Assembly: GCA_004352715.1 (NCBI GenBank)
Contig: SCFE01000094.1
Span: 1,206,256 to 1,270,255 of the forward strand
DNA length: 64,000 nt
Direction of reading: 5' to 3'
Origin: Hofstenia miamia
Lineage: Eukaryota > Xenacoelomorpha > Acoela
Positions within the stretch are counted from its first letter, which is position 1; the number at the start of each line of letters is the position of its first letter. Shown piece by piece: positions 1-11,279 of this stretch. The notes under the pieces were generated by a model. That model ran no database searches. It had not been told where the DNA came from and saw only the letters and a program-made list of their open reading frames with translations. The position numbers and the translations under genes were made by a program.

Positions 1-186
1 AAGCTCTTCCACGTTCTTACATCGACGTTGGTGATCTTCAAGTTTAATCGCAGCCCAGCACTGCTCGATGATGTTGAGATCTGGGCTCTGAGAAGGCCAA
101 TCAGGTAACAGTGATATTCCAACATCCTCCATGTAGCTCATGTTAGTTCTTGAACGGTGACATGGAGCTCCATTTTGTTGGAAAAA
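1..186 (-). pseudogene. Tc1/mariner-type transposase, C-terminal catalytic fragment
   Basis: Read on the minus strand, bases 183 to 1 encode a continuous frame containing FQQNGAPCH, then PDWPSQSPDLNIIEQCW, then a short basic stretch. These are the second and third catalytic blocks of Tc1/mariner DDE transposases, which cut and paste DNA at TA targets. The third block keeps its glutamate (NIIE). The second block has Asn where the family usually has Asp, so this copy is probably catalytically dead. I count 35 residues between that Asn and the Glu, against 34 in classical Tc1. The frame runs off the left edge of the window. On its 5' side it is cut off at a T-run and a (TA)n tract near 187. Upstream catalytic parts are not visible. 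Confidence 0.8.
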
Positions 187-516
187 AAATATATATATAT
201 ATGTACATGAAAGTTAGTGTTTTTAAGAAATTTTTCCTTCACGATTAGCAGAAAATAAGAATTTTTATCTTATGAAAACAACTAACATTTAGTTTTATTT
301 GAATATTCACATCACACCTTTCTGTTTGGCAATTTAGTAAATAAATTCTATAATTGATGTAACAATAACGGACACGTTTTATACTGCTTATTTAATCTTC
401 TTATGTAAAATTTAAATGAAGAAAGGGCATGATGCATGACGCGGGAAATTTTATTATTGACATTATTTGACCACCATTGCGCAACAAAACTCGAATAAAT
501 AAATGTTGAAATACCC

Positions 517-518
<2 letters not shown>

Positions 519-549
<31 letters not shown>
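519..549. repeat. (TA)n microsatellite
   Basis: About 31 bases of pure alternating AT at the left boundary of the 0.55-2.16 kb repeat element. Confidence 0.95.
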
Positions 550-556
<7 letters not shown>

Positions 557-2158
557 TGGTCCGTTGTAACTTGATTTTTACATATATTGGTCCGTTGTAT
601 TGCACCACACATATAATGGTACAGGTGTAACATAATGGTCTGTTGTAACACATTTTTTTCAAGTATATGTAAAAAATTTATTTCATGAATTTTCTTTCAT
701 TTCATGTTGATTTGAATTGTTTACCATTGAGAAACAGCCTCACAATCCCAATTTCTTATTAAAAAAAACTGCCGTAAAATTAATCTAAAATGTGTGATAT
801 TCAACTAAAGCTATTTCATTGAAATTTCTTTTTTTAAGGCAATTCTATTTTCAAACAAAACTGATGTTAAGGGGATAATAATACAAAACGAAGTTGAGAA
901 CAAATACTTTTTCACAATTTTTGTTTGCAATGAGGTACTGCAATGCGGTTTTTCAAATTCATATGAATTGAAATCAAATAAATTAGAGCATCCGTAAGTG
1001 CAATATCATAATACCGTGCCATTTTCTATGTGTGCCCAGTTTGGGCCAAATAAGCTTTTCGTGTTTTTGAAGGCATAATATTAAATGAGATAGTGTTATT
1101 TTTGCAGTGAAAAATCCCATGTAAACTGCGTCAATAACATTAAAACTAATGAAGCAATAGGTCTCCTCCAAGCAGGGTCTGCTCTAATAATTGAAATAGA
1201 TAGAGATTAAAAAAGTGAAAATATTAACACGTATTTTGGAAATTTTTAGAGATGAAGATCTGACATATCTAAAAACTAAAAAATAGTGTCATGCAGAATA
1301 GTTGAAACCCTAAAAAAGTAATAAACAACTGTCCACAGGGTCAATATTCGTGGTGAAGGACAACATCTTCAAAAATCCCCAAAATCCAACAAATTGAAGC
1401 GTTTTTTTTCAATTTATGAACATAATGAAATAATTTGCAAGGATATTTAAATAAAAATGTATAAATAGAGATTATTAAATGAAATAGTGTTATTTTAGCA
1501 CTGAAAAATCCCATGTCAACTGCGTCAATAACATTAAAACTAATGAAGCAATAAGTTTCCAAACAGGGTCTACTTTAATAATTGAAATAGATAGCTATTA
1601 AAAAAGTGCGAATATTAACACATATTTTTGGAGATTTTTAGACATAAAGAACTGACATATCTAACAACCAAAAAATTATTGTGCCATGCAGAATAGTTGA
1701 AGCCCTACAAAATGTAATAAACAACTGTCCACAGGGTCAATATTCGTGGTGAAGGACAACATCTTCAAAAATCCCCAAAATCCAACAAATTGAAGCGTTT
1801 TTTTTCAATTTATGAACATAATGAAATAATTGACAAGGATATTTAAATAAAAATGTATAAATAGAGATTAACTAAAAACGTTATGCATCAAGTTTTACAA
1901 AGGACCATTATATGTTGAACATTACAACTGACCATTATATGTGAAAATAGTAAAAAATTAAAAATTTTGAAAAAATAAAAAATTTATTTTATTATCAGAA
2001 GAGGCATTATTTGATGTGCTTACACGAATGAGAAAAAAACGTTTTAATAAAAAAAAATTTTTGAAATGAGAAACACACCTGGTCCGTTGTAACCTTAAGA
2101 AATGGACTTTGCTGGTCCGTTGTAATCAAAACTCCCGATTAGTATGGTACAACTGACC

Positions 2159-2160
<2 letters not shown>
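550..2160. mobile_element. Candidate non-autonomous element with inverted subterminal motifs
   Basis: The motif TATAATGGTCCGTTGTAAC and close variants occurs several times just inside the left (TA)n tract (about 553-650). It recurs in inverted orientation near the right side (about 1898-1935 and 2143-2165), next to another (TA)n tract. Two more copies at about 2080 and 2115 are in the left orientation. Both outer edges abut (TA)n, which fits insertion at TA. No coding sequence is visible inside. The class is uncertain: it could be a MITE, a Helitron-like element with subterminal repeats, or a composite repeat. Confidence 0.45.
1080..1865. repeat. Tandem duplication of about 395 bp
   Basis: The block at 1080-1470 is followed directly by a diverged copy at 1474-1865. 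Matching landmarks include the AAATCCCATGT segment at about 1112 and 1506, and the stretch starting GGGTCAATATTCGTGG at 1339 and 1735. The copies differ by substitutions and small indels, so this is a genuine older duplication rather than an assembly duplicate. Confidence 0.85.

Positions 2161-2191
<31 letters not shown>
2159..2191. repeat. (TA)n microsatellite
   Basis: Alternating TA tract at the right edge of the 0.55-2.16 kb element. It is followed by the first copy of the 310-bp block that recurs at 2953. Confidence 0.95.
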
Positions 2192-2194
<3 letters not shown>

Positions 2195-2913
2195 TATATT
2201 CTAACATCACTGGCATTCACGCAAGTCCGCTTGAAAGTTGACAGTAGCTAAGACTTTTTCTATTAATAATAAATGCTTGGTCTTATATGCAAATTACTAT
2301 AAATATATTTACAAGTTACAAGCTAACCCGGAAACACTTGGTCTAGCCGATACTAACAACCTGATGTCACAATATATATATATATATATAATTTGGAACA
2401 ATGAGGCTTAACTTATTTAGACTTCCATCTATCGTCAGAAAATTATGAAGCATGGAAGTAGTTTTAAACCATTTTAATTCTGATTTTACTCTGTATAGCA
2501 ATCCNNNNNNNNNNNATATATATATATATCAAAGCGCGTGTATGCTTTTGTTTTCTTAGTTCGTAGTAATTAGTTTTGTTAACTTCTTTTGTTAATGATT
2601 ATTTCTCCTTTACGTCTATATATTGTCGTTTGTAAAGTTAAGAGTTAGTGTTCGAATTTGTTGGCAGTAACTTGGTGACGATGCTACGATATACATATAT
2701 ATATATATATATATGCTATGGAAAATGCAAAAAACCTTACACTTGGCGCTAAACCGCCCGAAATTTTTAAGGCATTTAGCGGGAATCGCATTTTTCCAAA
2801 ATACCTATGTTTGGCCATTGCGCCCATGGCGGAAGGTAGTATAACCCTGCAAAATTTCAAGGGTTTATGTTCGAAAACACTGTCAGGATCAGGTTTTTAG
2901 AAAACATTTAGCG

Positions 2914-2957
<44 letters not shown>

Positions 2958-3262
2958 TAACATCACTGGCATTCACGCAAGTCCGCTTGAAAGTTGACAG
3001 TAGCTAAGACTTTTTCTATTAATAATAAATGCTTGGTCTTATATGCAAATTACTATAAATATATTTACAAGTTACAAGCTAACCCGGAAACACTTGGTCT
3101 AGCCGATACTAACAACCTGATGTCACAATATATATATATATATATAATTTGGAACAATGAGGCTTAACTTATTTAGACTTCCATCTATCGTCAGAAAATT
3201 ATGAAGCATGGAAGTAGTTTTAAACCATTTTAATTCTGATTTTACTCTGTATAGCAATCCGT
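2192..3262. repeat. Direct repeat of about 310 bp around an assembly gap
   Basis: The block at 2195-2504 stops at an 11-base N gap (2505-2515). The same block reappears, apparently identical, at 2953-3262 and then continues into unique sequence. About 440 bases lie between, including a 200-base segment at 2716-2915 bounded on both sides by (TA)n. The exact repetition ending at a gap points to a local false duplication or an unmerged haplotype. I see no real gene here; a 60-codon frame at 2718-2900 has no recognisable features. Confidence 0.75.
2916..2955. repeat. (TA)n microsatellite
   Basis: Roughly 40 bases of alternating TA, preceding the second copy of the 310-bp block. Confidence 0.95.
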
Positions 3263-3863
3263 CTTTCGCTCCAATAATTATTGTCTAGACTTCCCTAAAT
3301 GTTGATGCAATTTTTTAGTTATTCTTGGCCAAATCCTTTGAAATTATAATGAGAACCAAACTGAGAATTTCCAATATTTAGTAAGTCATTTTACTCTACA
3401 AATATAGCAAATTTTTTACAAATAACTTTTAAATTTTAGTTTTAATGTTTCTTGAATTGAAGTAAACTTCATTGTTTACTTGGAGAACTTCATGATTTTC
3501 AGTCTGCGTGTTCTTAGGATGTTATTTAGTGAATTGAAAAATTTTAAAATTTTTTGATATATTTTATAATGCTTCATTGCCTGATTATCCGTAAAGTACC
3601 ATTATGGATGCCATCATACAATAGAACAAATGCCTTGTACGTTTGTAAATTTTTTAGTGAAAACAAAGAACTTACTAGAAATTTAAACAATTTGGATTGA
3701 CAAATCTCGAACACTTTAAAAAGTTAATTCATATCTTATGACAGGCATTATTATGTCAACTAAGATTTACTGCAATGTATTTCCAATTGTATTAGTTGCA
3801 ATGATTAAGTGTGAATTTCTAGGAAATTCCTAAGAATATATATATATATGGATGTCTATCGTA

Positions 3864-3900
<37 letters not shown>

Positions 3901-5378
3901 TAGATGCGTTTCCTCAAAGACATTTTGAAGAAATAGAGTAGATCAAACCTTGAGGTGAATATAACAATGTTCAATATTTTATGATTATTGTAAAATTTCT
4001 AAAATGACAAACGCACGTAATAAGCACGACTATAAATTTTGTTTTGCCTTATTTACATAACACGAAAACCTGCAAAATGATTAATTTTAAGAAATTTGAC
4101 ATTTCAATGTAATTAATCGATTCCCAAATATTTAGGCTTAGCAAGCGAATGTAGTGCATATTTGGTCTTTGAAAATATTCTTTTGATGGCATTGTGATGC
4201 ATCATTAGAGATTAATGCTCTATAGAAAATGTTTTTCCGAAAAAATTCTAAGTATTCAACACAAAGAATTATGATGCCCATAAAGGAATACGATTACATC
4301 CGTTTTCCTGAAATTAAAAAATTTTCAACGCCCCAAAAGTCTACATTATTTAATTATACTAAAGTATTTCAAATATGGTGAAGTATTTATGTTGCTATAG
4401 TAAAATATATCCCAGTGAACATGGTCAAAATATGAGACTGCATGTAATACACTAATTGAATGCTAAATTTTTACGAAAATGCAGATACTAAAAGCAAGCA
4501 TGCGATAGACTTCTAATGGAATATTAATGGAATAATTATATATAAATAATTTTGCGCTTCTACTACAATTGAATGCATCATAAATTGTTTTATATTGCCT
4601 TGGTTTATGTTGTTTTATGTTTATGCCTAAAGCAATATTTTTCTAAAATCTGAAAAATGTTCATCATCAATAAAATAGTTAGAATTCTCCTAAAAAACGC
4701 GCAATCCTTTAAAATTCCAATAGAATTCGATAAAGAAAACATCCACAGGTAATGGGCATATTTAAACGATCGATTTTAACAGAAATTTAACAAAAGTCAC
4801 GACATTTAAACAATTTCAGTCATAAGATTACAATAATTTTCCTTGATATCATATTGCTTAGACATTCGCCTTGACAGAAATTTTTACATGAAAAACAATT
4901 TGCCATTTTGTATTTTAACTTCTTTTCAATACTTTTGAAATACAACTTTTGTCGAATTACCATGAAATACTATAACAAGTGTAATAGAATGCATTGCTGA
5001 GAAATTATTTAAGGTTAGTAATATATTAAAAGCACATGAATTTGTAAGCATAAAAAATATTATGAGTAGAACAGAATTACTCGACCTGTGTTTTGCGTAG
5101 GTTTAATTGCAAACTTTAAACGCACTAAATCCTCAATTTATATCAATTATTCACTGAAAATAAATGTTTAATGAAGCAATATTGCAAAATACTTTTAAGG
5201 TAATTTATTTAATTCATCTTCGGTACATTCATTTTACATTTGCACAACATGTAGCGATCAAAAATACAAGCAAACCGAATCCTGTTCATTAGTACATTGA
5301 TAACAATTTATAATAATTAACTGTCATTCATGGTGAAAGCTTCTTTTAGTCTGGAACAATGAGCAACTAATAAACGTA
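3263..5378. other. AT-rich intergenic stretch, no gene seen
   Basis: Apart from (TA)n tracts at about 3837-3849 and 3871-3899, I see no coding sequence, structural RNA or repeat structure in this stretch. Confidence 0.6.
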
Positions 5379-6747
5379 TAAGGGTGCATTCACACAGAAA
5401 GATTGTGCTTGCTAGAGCGAGCTTTTTCCGTTCACACAGAAAGCGAGCTTGCGCTAGCTTTAAATCTTGGGTATTCACACAGAGAGATTGCGATATTTTC
5501 TAGCAATGTATTAAAGCCAGAGTGTTCACACAGCGCGATTGTGCTTGCGATATTTTCTAGCAATGTATTAAAGCCAGNNNNNNNNNNNNNNNNNNNNNNN
5601 NNNNNNNNNNNNNNNNNNNNNNNNNNNNNNNNNNNNNNNNNNNNNNNNNNNNNNNNNNNNNNNNNNNNNNNNNNNNNNNNNNNNNNNNNNNNNNNNNNNN
5701 NNNNNNNNNNNNNNNNNNNNNNNNNNNNNNNNNNNNNNNNNNNNNNNNNNNNNNNNNNNNNNNNNNNNNNNNNNNNNNNNNNNNNNNNNNNNNNNNNNNN
5801 NNNNNNNNNNNNNNNNNNNNNNNNNNNNNNNNNNNNNNNNNNNNNNNNNNNNNNNNNNNNNNNNNNNNNNNNNNNNNNNNNNNNNNNNNNNNNNNNNNNN
5901 NNNNNNNNNNNNNNNNNNNNNNNNNNNNNNNNNNNNNNNNNNNNNNNNNNNNNNNNNNNNNNNNNNNNNNNNNNNNNNNNNNNNNNNNNNNNNNNNNNNN
6001 NNNNNNNNNNNNNNNNNNNNNNNNNNNNNNNNNNNNNNNNNNNNNNNNNNNNNNNNNNNNNNNNNNNNNNNNNNNNNNNNNNNNNNNNNNNNNNNNNNNN
6101 NNNNNNNNNNNNNNNNNNNNNNNNNNNNNNNNNNNNNNNNNNNNNNNNNNNNNNNNNNNNNNNNNNNNNNNNNNNNNNNNNNNNNNNNNNNNNNNNNNNN
6201 NNNNNNNNNNNNNNNNNNNNNNNNNNNNNNNNNNNNNNNNNNNNNNNNNNNNNNNNNNNNNNNNNNNNNNNNNNNNNNNNNNNNNNNNNNNNNNNNNNNN
6301 NNNNNNNNNNNNNNNNNNNNNNNNNNNNNNNNNNNNNNNNNNNNNNNNNNNNNNNNNNNNNNNNNNNNNNNNNNNNNNNNNNNNNNNNNNNNNNNNNNNN
6401 NNNNNNNNNNNNNNNNNNNNNNNNNNNNNNNNNNNNNNNNNNNNNNNNNNNNNNNNNNNNNNNNNNNNNNNNNNNNNNNNNNNNNNNNNNNNNNNNNNNN
6501 NNNNNNNNNNNNNNNNNNNNNNNNNNNNNNNNNNNNNNTCTGTGTGAATTCAACTATCTTAAAACATGTGTTTAAATTACAAGCGCGATATCGCAATCTC
6601 TCTGTGTGAATACCCTCCTTTATTTCCTCTTGTTTAAATCTCAAGATTGGCTTTATCGCACGCTTTCTGTGTGAATTCAACTATCTTAAAACATGTGTTA
6701 AAAATACAAGCGCTATATCGCAAGCTTTCTGTGTGAATGCACCCTTA
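5379..6747. mobile_element. Foldback-like element with TTCACACAG repeats (interrupted by a gap)
   Basis: The left end begins TAAGGGTGCATTCACACAG and the right end is its reverse complement, ending at 6747. Inside the left arm the motif TTCACACAGAAAG or TTCACACAGAGAG repeats every 40 to 50 bases (about 5389, 5432, 5475, 5526). Each copy is followed by a GC-richer, hairpin-prone segment. The right arm carries the inverted motif CTTTCTGTGTGAA at about 6537, 6600, 6664 and 6725. Arms built from iterated inverted motifs are typical of foldback-type DNA elements. The centre is an N gap of 961 bases. Terminal TA could be target duplication or element sequence. Confidence 0.65.
5578..6538. other. Assembly gap (961 N)
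   Basis: Run of N inside the foldback-like element. The left flank ends with a 31-base block that also occurs 59 bases upstream. Confidence 1.
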
Positions 6748-7424
6748 GAACAGTAAATTCATGCAATATGCTAGTAATATGCATATGCGGAATCGAAATG
6801 AATAATAGTTTATAACATTTTCACTTGGGAATTTTTCATAGACAAAATTTGCTACTGAGCTAAGCTAAAACTTTCATATTCATTAGGTGGCCTCCATGAA
6901 ATTTAAATTTTTCGAATTACATTGATTTCTCTTACGAATTTCCTTATTGAAATTTAATATTATTATTTTAATTATTTTTGCACGTAAGCATGATCACGTT
7001 ACTGAATACAGACGACAGATAATATATTGTCCCCGTTATAAAAATACAATTTCATGAAGAGAAATTTTATTTAAAAATAGCCAATTATTTAAAAGTAAAT
7101 CCACATTAGCATAAATTTATTTGTAGCAGCATTTCCTATCCTTGTTTTAATCGAGCAGCCTCTAATATTCGGAGCAATTTAGACAATGAGGTTAGATTAG
7201 AAAAAAATTACAAACAATTTTAAAAAACATTAAAAAGTGCGCTTTTACACCGACAACGCATATTTTGAGACACAATCATGCTAAACACATTTAGCGAATA
7301 TTTACACTGAGCTCACCACATACATAGACACACACATTTTTTATTTTTGATATTTATATTGTGCATGTATACTTAGTTTGTAAAAAATTGAAACTTTTTC
7401 GCAAATATATTGCTTTGGCTCTCA
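6748..7424. other. AT-rich intergenic stretch, no gene seen
   Basis: No coding sequence or repeat recognised between the foldback-like element and the 3' tail of the LINE that follows. Confidence 0.6.
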
Positions 7425-9158
7425 TTATTATTATTCTCCTTCTTATTATCATTATTATAAAGACACTTATATAGCGCAAAAATTAAAAATTTAATCTAAT
7501 GCGCATGAAGCTATATTTTATGACCTTCAACTAAAAAGCCATCAAAAAAGTGTGTTTTTGAAATTCGATTAAAAATAGCGAAATTTATGGCCTCAGCAAA
7601 GATGAAATGGTAGGAAATTGACAATTCTAAAAGCAGGAAATGAAAAGGAACGTTTTTCGTATAACCGATTCACCATCGTTGCTTGCAAGAGGAGTAAATC
7701 GTTTGGCCTATGATCATGCATTTCTCCCTATATAAAAAATAGTAGCTCGAACAAATATGCAGGCGCAAGCCCATGAAGAAACTCAAAGACCAGAACAGCA
7801 ATTTTGTAAAATCACGCGAAATTTCAAGAGAAGCCGATGAAGATCAATAAAGGCTTGAGAAATGTGATCACTTTTTCGGAGTTTGAATAACATACGAGCA
7901 CAGTCATTTTGTACTTTCTGAGGGCTATGGATAAGGATATTTGGCAAATAATAAAGAAGACCATTATTATAGTCTAACAGAGTTGATAATAACAACTGAA
8001 TAAGAAGAATGATTTGATCAAAGTATAGATATTTTCGAATGCTCTGTTCCGAAGATAGCGATAAGACTTACACAGACGTTTAACAAATGGTTGCAATCTA
8101 AATGCTTCATCCATTAAGTACTCCAGGTTCCTAACAGTAGAACGGCGAAGATAGTTTAATGGTAAGTTGTAAAACTCAATTAATTTTATAACCAGTTTAG
8201 AAGCAATAATCAGAATTTCAGTCTTAGATTTGTTCATCTGTAGGTGAAACAGGTGCAAAAAATCACTAAGACTATCCAATAAGTTAACAATTCAGATACA
8301 TGCCTACTAAAGTAAAATTCATCAACAGTAAATGACCAGTAACACTGAAGATCATCATCATATATATAAGAGTAACCACCATTTCTGAGGCCCACTTCCA
8401 CAATAAAGATGTTGTTGTACATTGTATATAATGTCGAGCCCACAATAGAACTATGAGGTACTACAGGGTCTTTGCAGCCATTCACTGTTGCTAGCTGGCA
8501 AAGGCTTGAAAATAAAGCAGTCGAATACTATACTATGAAAACCAATGCAGGATTTTAAAAAATGCATCGTAATTAATTGCACCTGCACCGAATGTTGCAA
8601 TTTGGTCATTCAGCGATGCTAGAATATCTTCAGATAACAATGAGGGCTGTCTCAACCAAGAATCGCTTTCTATAAGCAGATTTAGGTCTTACGTTGTTTC
8701 TATCAATAAATTCGATAATTTGATTAACGACTGCAGATTCAATTAGCTTACCAACATAAAACAAAATTATCAATGAAATAGGTTTTTCAACAACGCTTAA
8801 CTAAAGCTTGTTTTGCTTCAACAGGATATATGCGATTCATAGGGAGAGTGGCTTCCAAAATGACAGACTCCTTCAGAAGGCGATCACGATCAAATAGTGG
8901 ACTTTTTCGAATATGCAGTAAGAACCAAAACCCGGACAGGAGTTGGTAAAGTAAATTCATTCAAAATTTCATTTGAAAGCGGGAAAAGCCTAGATATTTT
9001 TACATTAATATGAAGAATAGTAGAAGATGTGAGTAGGTTCTTGCACAAACTGAGCCATTTTTTTATAATCGAAATAAACTTTGAAGTAGCAGAGTCATTT
9101 GAATCGTCAACATAAAAATTAAAATTATCTATCATGAAGATAACACAGAATAGAAATA
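7425..9158 (-). pseudogene. L2/CR1-type LINE reverse transcriptase pseudogene (LINE A)
   Basis: Minus-strand frames, broken by stops and shifts, carry successive reverse-transcriptase landmarks. VPHSSIVGSTLYTMYNNIF (about 8400-8460) stands for the usual [12 protein letters not shown] block. YIYDDDLQCYWSF (about 8340-8380) covers the catalytic YADD motif, here YDDD. MNKSKTEILIIAS (about 8200-8240) follows, then LDYNNGLLYYLPN (about 7930-7970) and RSFSFPAF near 7650. In the family this enzyme copies the element RNA into the genome. The 3' end, GCGCTATATAAGTGTC followed by an imperfect (AAT)n tail near 7425-7470, resembles 3' ends of many invertebrate L2-like LINEs. No endonuclease or reverse-transcriptase motif A is recognisable, so the copy is 5'-truncated and dead. 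Confidence 0.75.
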
Positions 9159-9730
9159 GCCATCACCAGACTTGTCAAAGAGCCGAGCCGAGCAGAGCTT
9201 GAGCAGAGTATTGGATATATAACGAGCCCAAAACGAGCCGTTTTTAAGAAAAGCAAATTTNNNNNNNNNNNNNNNNNNNNNNNNNNNNNNNNNNNNNNNN
9301 NNNNNNNNNNNNNNNNNNNNNNNNNNNNNNNNNNNNNNNNNNNNNNNNNNNNNNNNNNNNNNNNNNNNNNNNNNNNNNNNNNNNNNNNNNNNNNNNNNNN
9401 NNNNNNNNNNNNNNNNNNNNNNNNNNAAACGAGCCGTTTTTAAGAAAAGCAAATTTATAGTAGTGCTTGTTAATTTGATTATGCAGATTTTTCTCATTTT
9501 TTCATTCAATGTGCCTTTCTTATAATCTAATTTTAGAAATGTTTATTAAATAATAGGAAGAGCCATATAAACAATTATGATAGCGCAATATTTTCAAAAA
9601 AAATATCGAGCTGAAACGAGCCTCATTCAAAGATTTTATTGGCGAGCTGAGCCGAGCCGAACTTACTCAAAATTAAAACGAGCCGAGCCGAACTCAGAAA
9701 TTTCGGCTCGTTGACAAGTCTTGCCATCAT
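9159..9730. mobile_element. hAT-type non-autonomous element with 8-bp target duplication
   Basis: The ends are inverted repeats: left AGACTTGTCAAAGAGCCGA, right (reverse complement) AGACTTGTCAACGAGCCGA. The element occupies 9167-9722. It is flanked by GCCATCAC (9159-9166) and GCCATCAT (9723-9730), a near-perfect 8-bp duplication as hAT transposases make. Its interior is rich in the repeated word GAGCCGAGCCGA, in both orientations at the two ends. No transposase is encoded. An N gap (9261-9426) is flanked on both sides by the same 30 bases, so true length is probably less than shown. Confidence 0.75.
9261..9426. other. Assembly gap (166 N)
   Basis: Run of N. The 30 bases before it recur directly after it, indicating overlapping contig ends that were not merged. 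Confidence 1.
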
Positions 9731-11270
9731 GCATGTACATTTCTGTTCCAGTTTCAATAATGCGAATTTCTACAATAAAATAAGTTATATTGTTCTTTTA
9801 CTACTGCCACAGTTAAACTTTTTTTATCCTTACCCCTCCCCTTGAAAAGCAATATTTTTAAATGCTATTAAATTTTGAATTTATCATTTAAATTGCACCA
9901 ACCAATCAAGAAAATATATGCTGTATATATATATATATATATATTACAAAATAGATACTCTTAGAGGTTGAATTTTTTTTAAAGAAAATTCAATTTTCTG
10001 CAAAATTATTGAAAAAATTCTATTGCATTCAAAAATTCTTAAGATAACTTTGAATTGATTTGCATTATGTTCTTTTGAAAGCAATATTAAGCATGTAGAT
10101 GTAAATAGAGAACTGCATTAAAGTTAACTGAAACCTAATTTTTTGTAATTGCTACTTACCATTTATTACAATTGCAATATTTAAATTTATTTAAGAATAA
10201 TTTATGCGAAATTTTAGCACTCAATTAGTATTGAGTGAAAACTTGTAGAACTCTATTTGATATTATAAATTTTATTTTGCTTCTTAAAATTATTCTTAAA
10301 TCCAATAAAAGTAAAATTTCAATTTAAATTCATTGTAAGCAAAATTATTAGCAGATTGTTAAAGAACTTATAAAAGAACATATTGTGCAGAATGTAATAT
10401 ATTAATCATAATAAGCTTAAACATTGATTGTTGAATATTTTTGCACTTCCTCTTTGTGTTGGAATTTGATATCTTTAGTAAGCATCAGCTTGATTGAATG
10501 CAATTTTTTGACTCTGTGTAATGCAGTTATGCCTACTCTTAATAGTAAATAGTGGAATTTCGAGCAATGGGCCAAAGTAATATTGTATAAAATACATAAT
10601 TGTCAATGGGACAGACTGCTAATCCCCACCTCTTGAAATTCTCTCTAGTCTTAATATAGAATATGAATTTGCTGTAAGAATTACAATTTTTAATGTGTTT
10701 TATACAAGTCTACGACTAGTGGAACATGCAAGACATCTATGTGACTTGCTGAGGGGAAATATAATTTTTTAATGTTTTTTTTCAATTTTCAAATCACCGG
10801 GACTTTACAAAACAATGTCAGGGTTTTACTAAAATTGACTCATTCATTATATTCTTATATAGAAAAGTAGGTTTGCACGCATTTCTATTGCTCACGTACT
10901 TTCTTGTTTGAACCAATATATTATTCTTTTATTGTATGAACTAAGCAGCTTATTTTTTCTTTTTGATTCATATATCAATTCCTCTAATTCATTTAATTTT
11001 TATTAGCTGTTTGAAATAGTGAAGTAAATTAACAATGTCTTGTATATATAACAATGTCTTTTAAATATTCATATTTGTTGCATTTACTAACGACGCTCAG
11101 GCTATGGAAATTTCATCATCTAAATACTAAAAATAATTTTCATTCAAAATTGTTAATCCTTCTTATGTTACTTAACTTATTTTTTTTGTGATAAAATGTA
11201 TGAAAATACCCATGTTTTAAATATAAAAAGAAGAACATATTATGCTATTATAAATTTATTCAATATTTTC
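9731..11270. other. AT-rich intergenic stretch, no gene seen
   Basis: Contains a (TA)n tract at about 9925-9944. No coding features recognised. Confidence 0.6.
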
Positions 11271-11279
11271 CTATCAACA

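Noticed and set aside
348-662. 104-codon minus-strand frame
   Set aside because: It is largely translation of (TA)n and of the repeat motif; no protein-like features.
5403-6680. Long open frames (370-390 codons) spanning the N gap
   Set aside because: Nearly all residues are undetermined. The real sequence at both ends is foldback repeat, so there is no evidence of coding.
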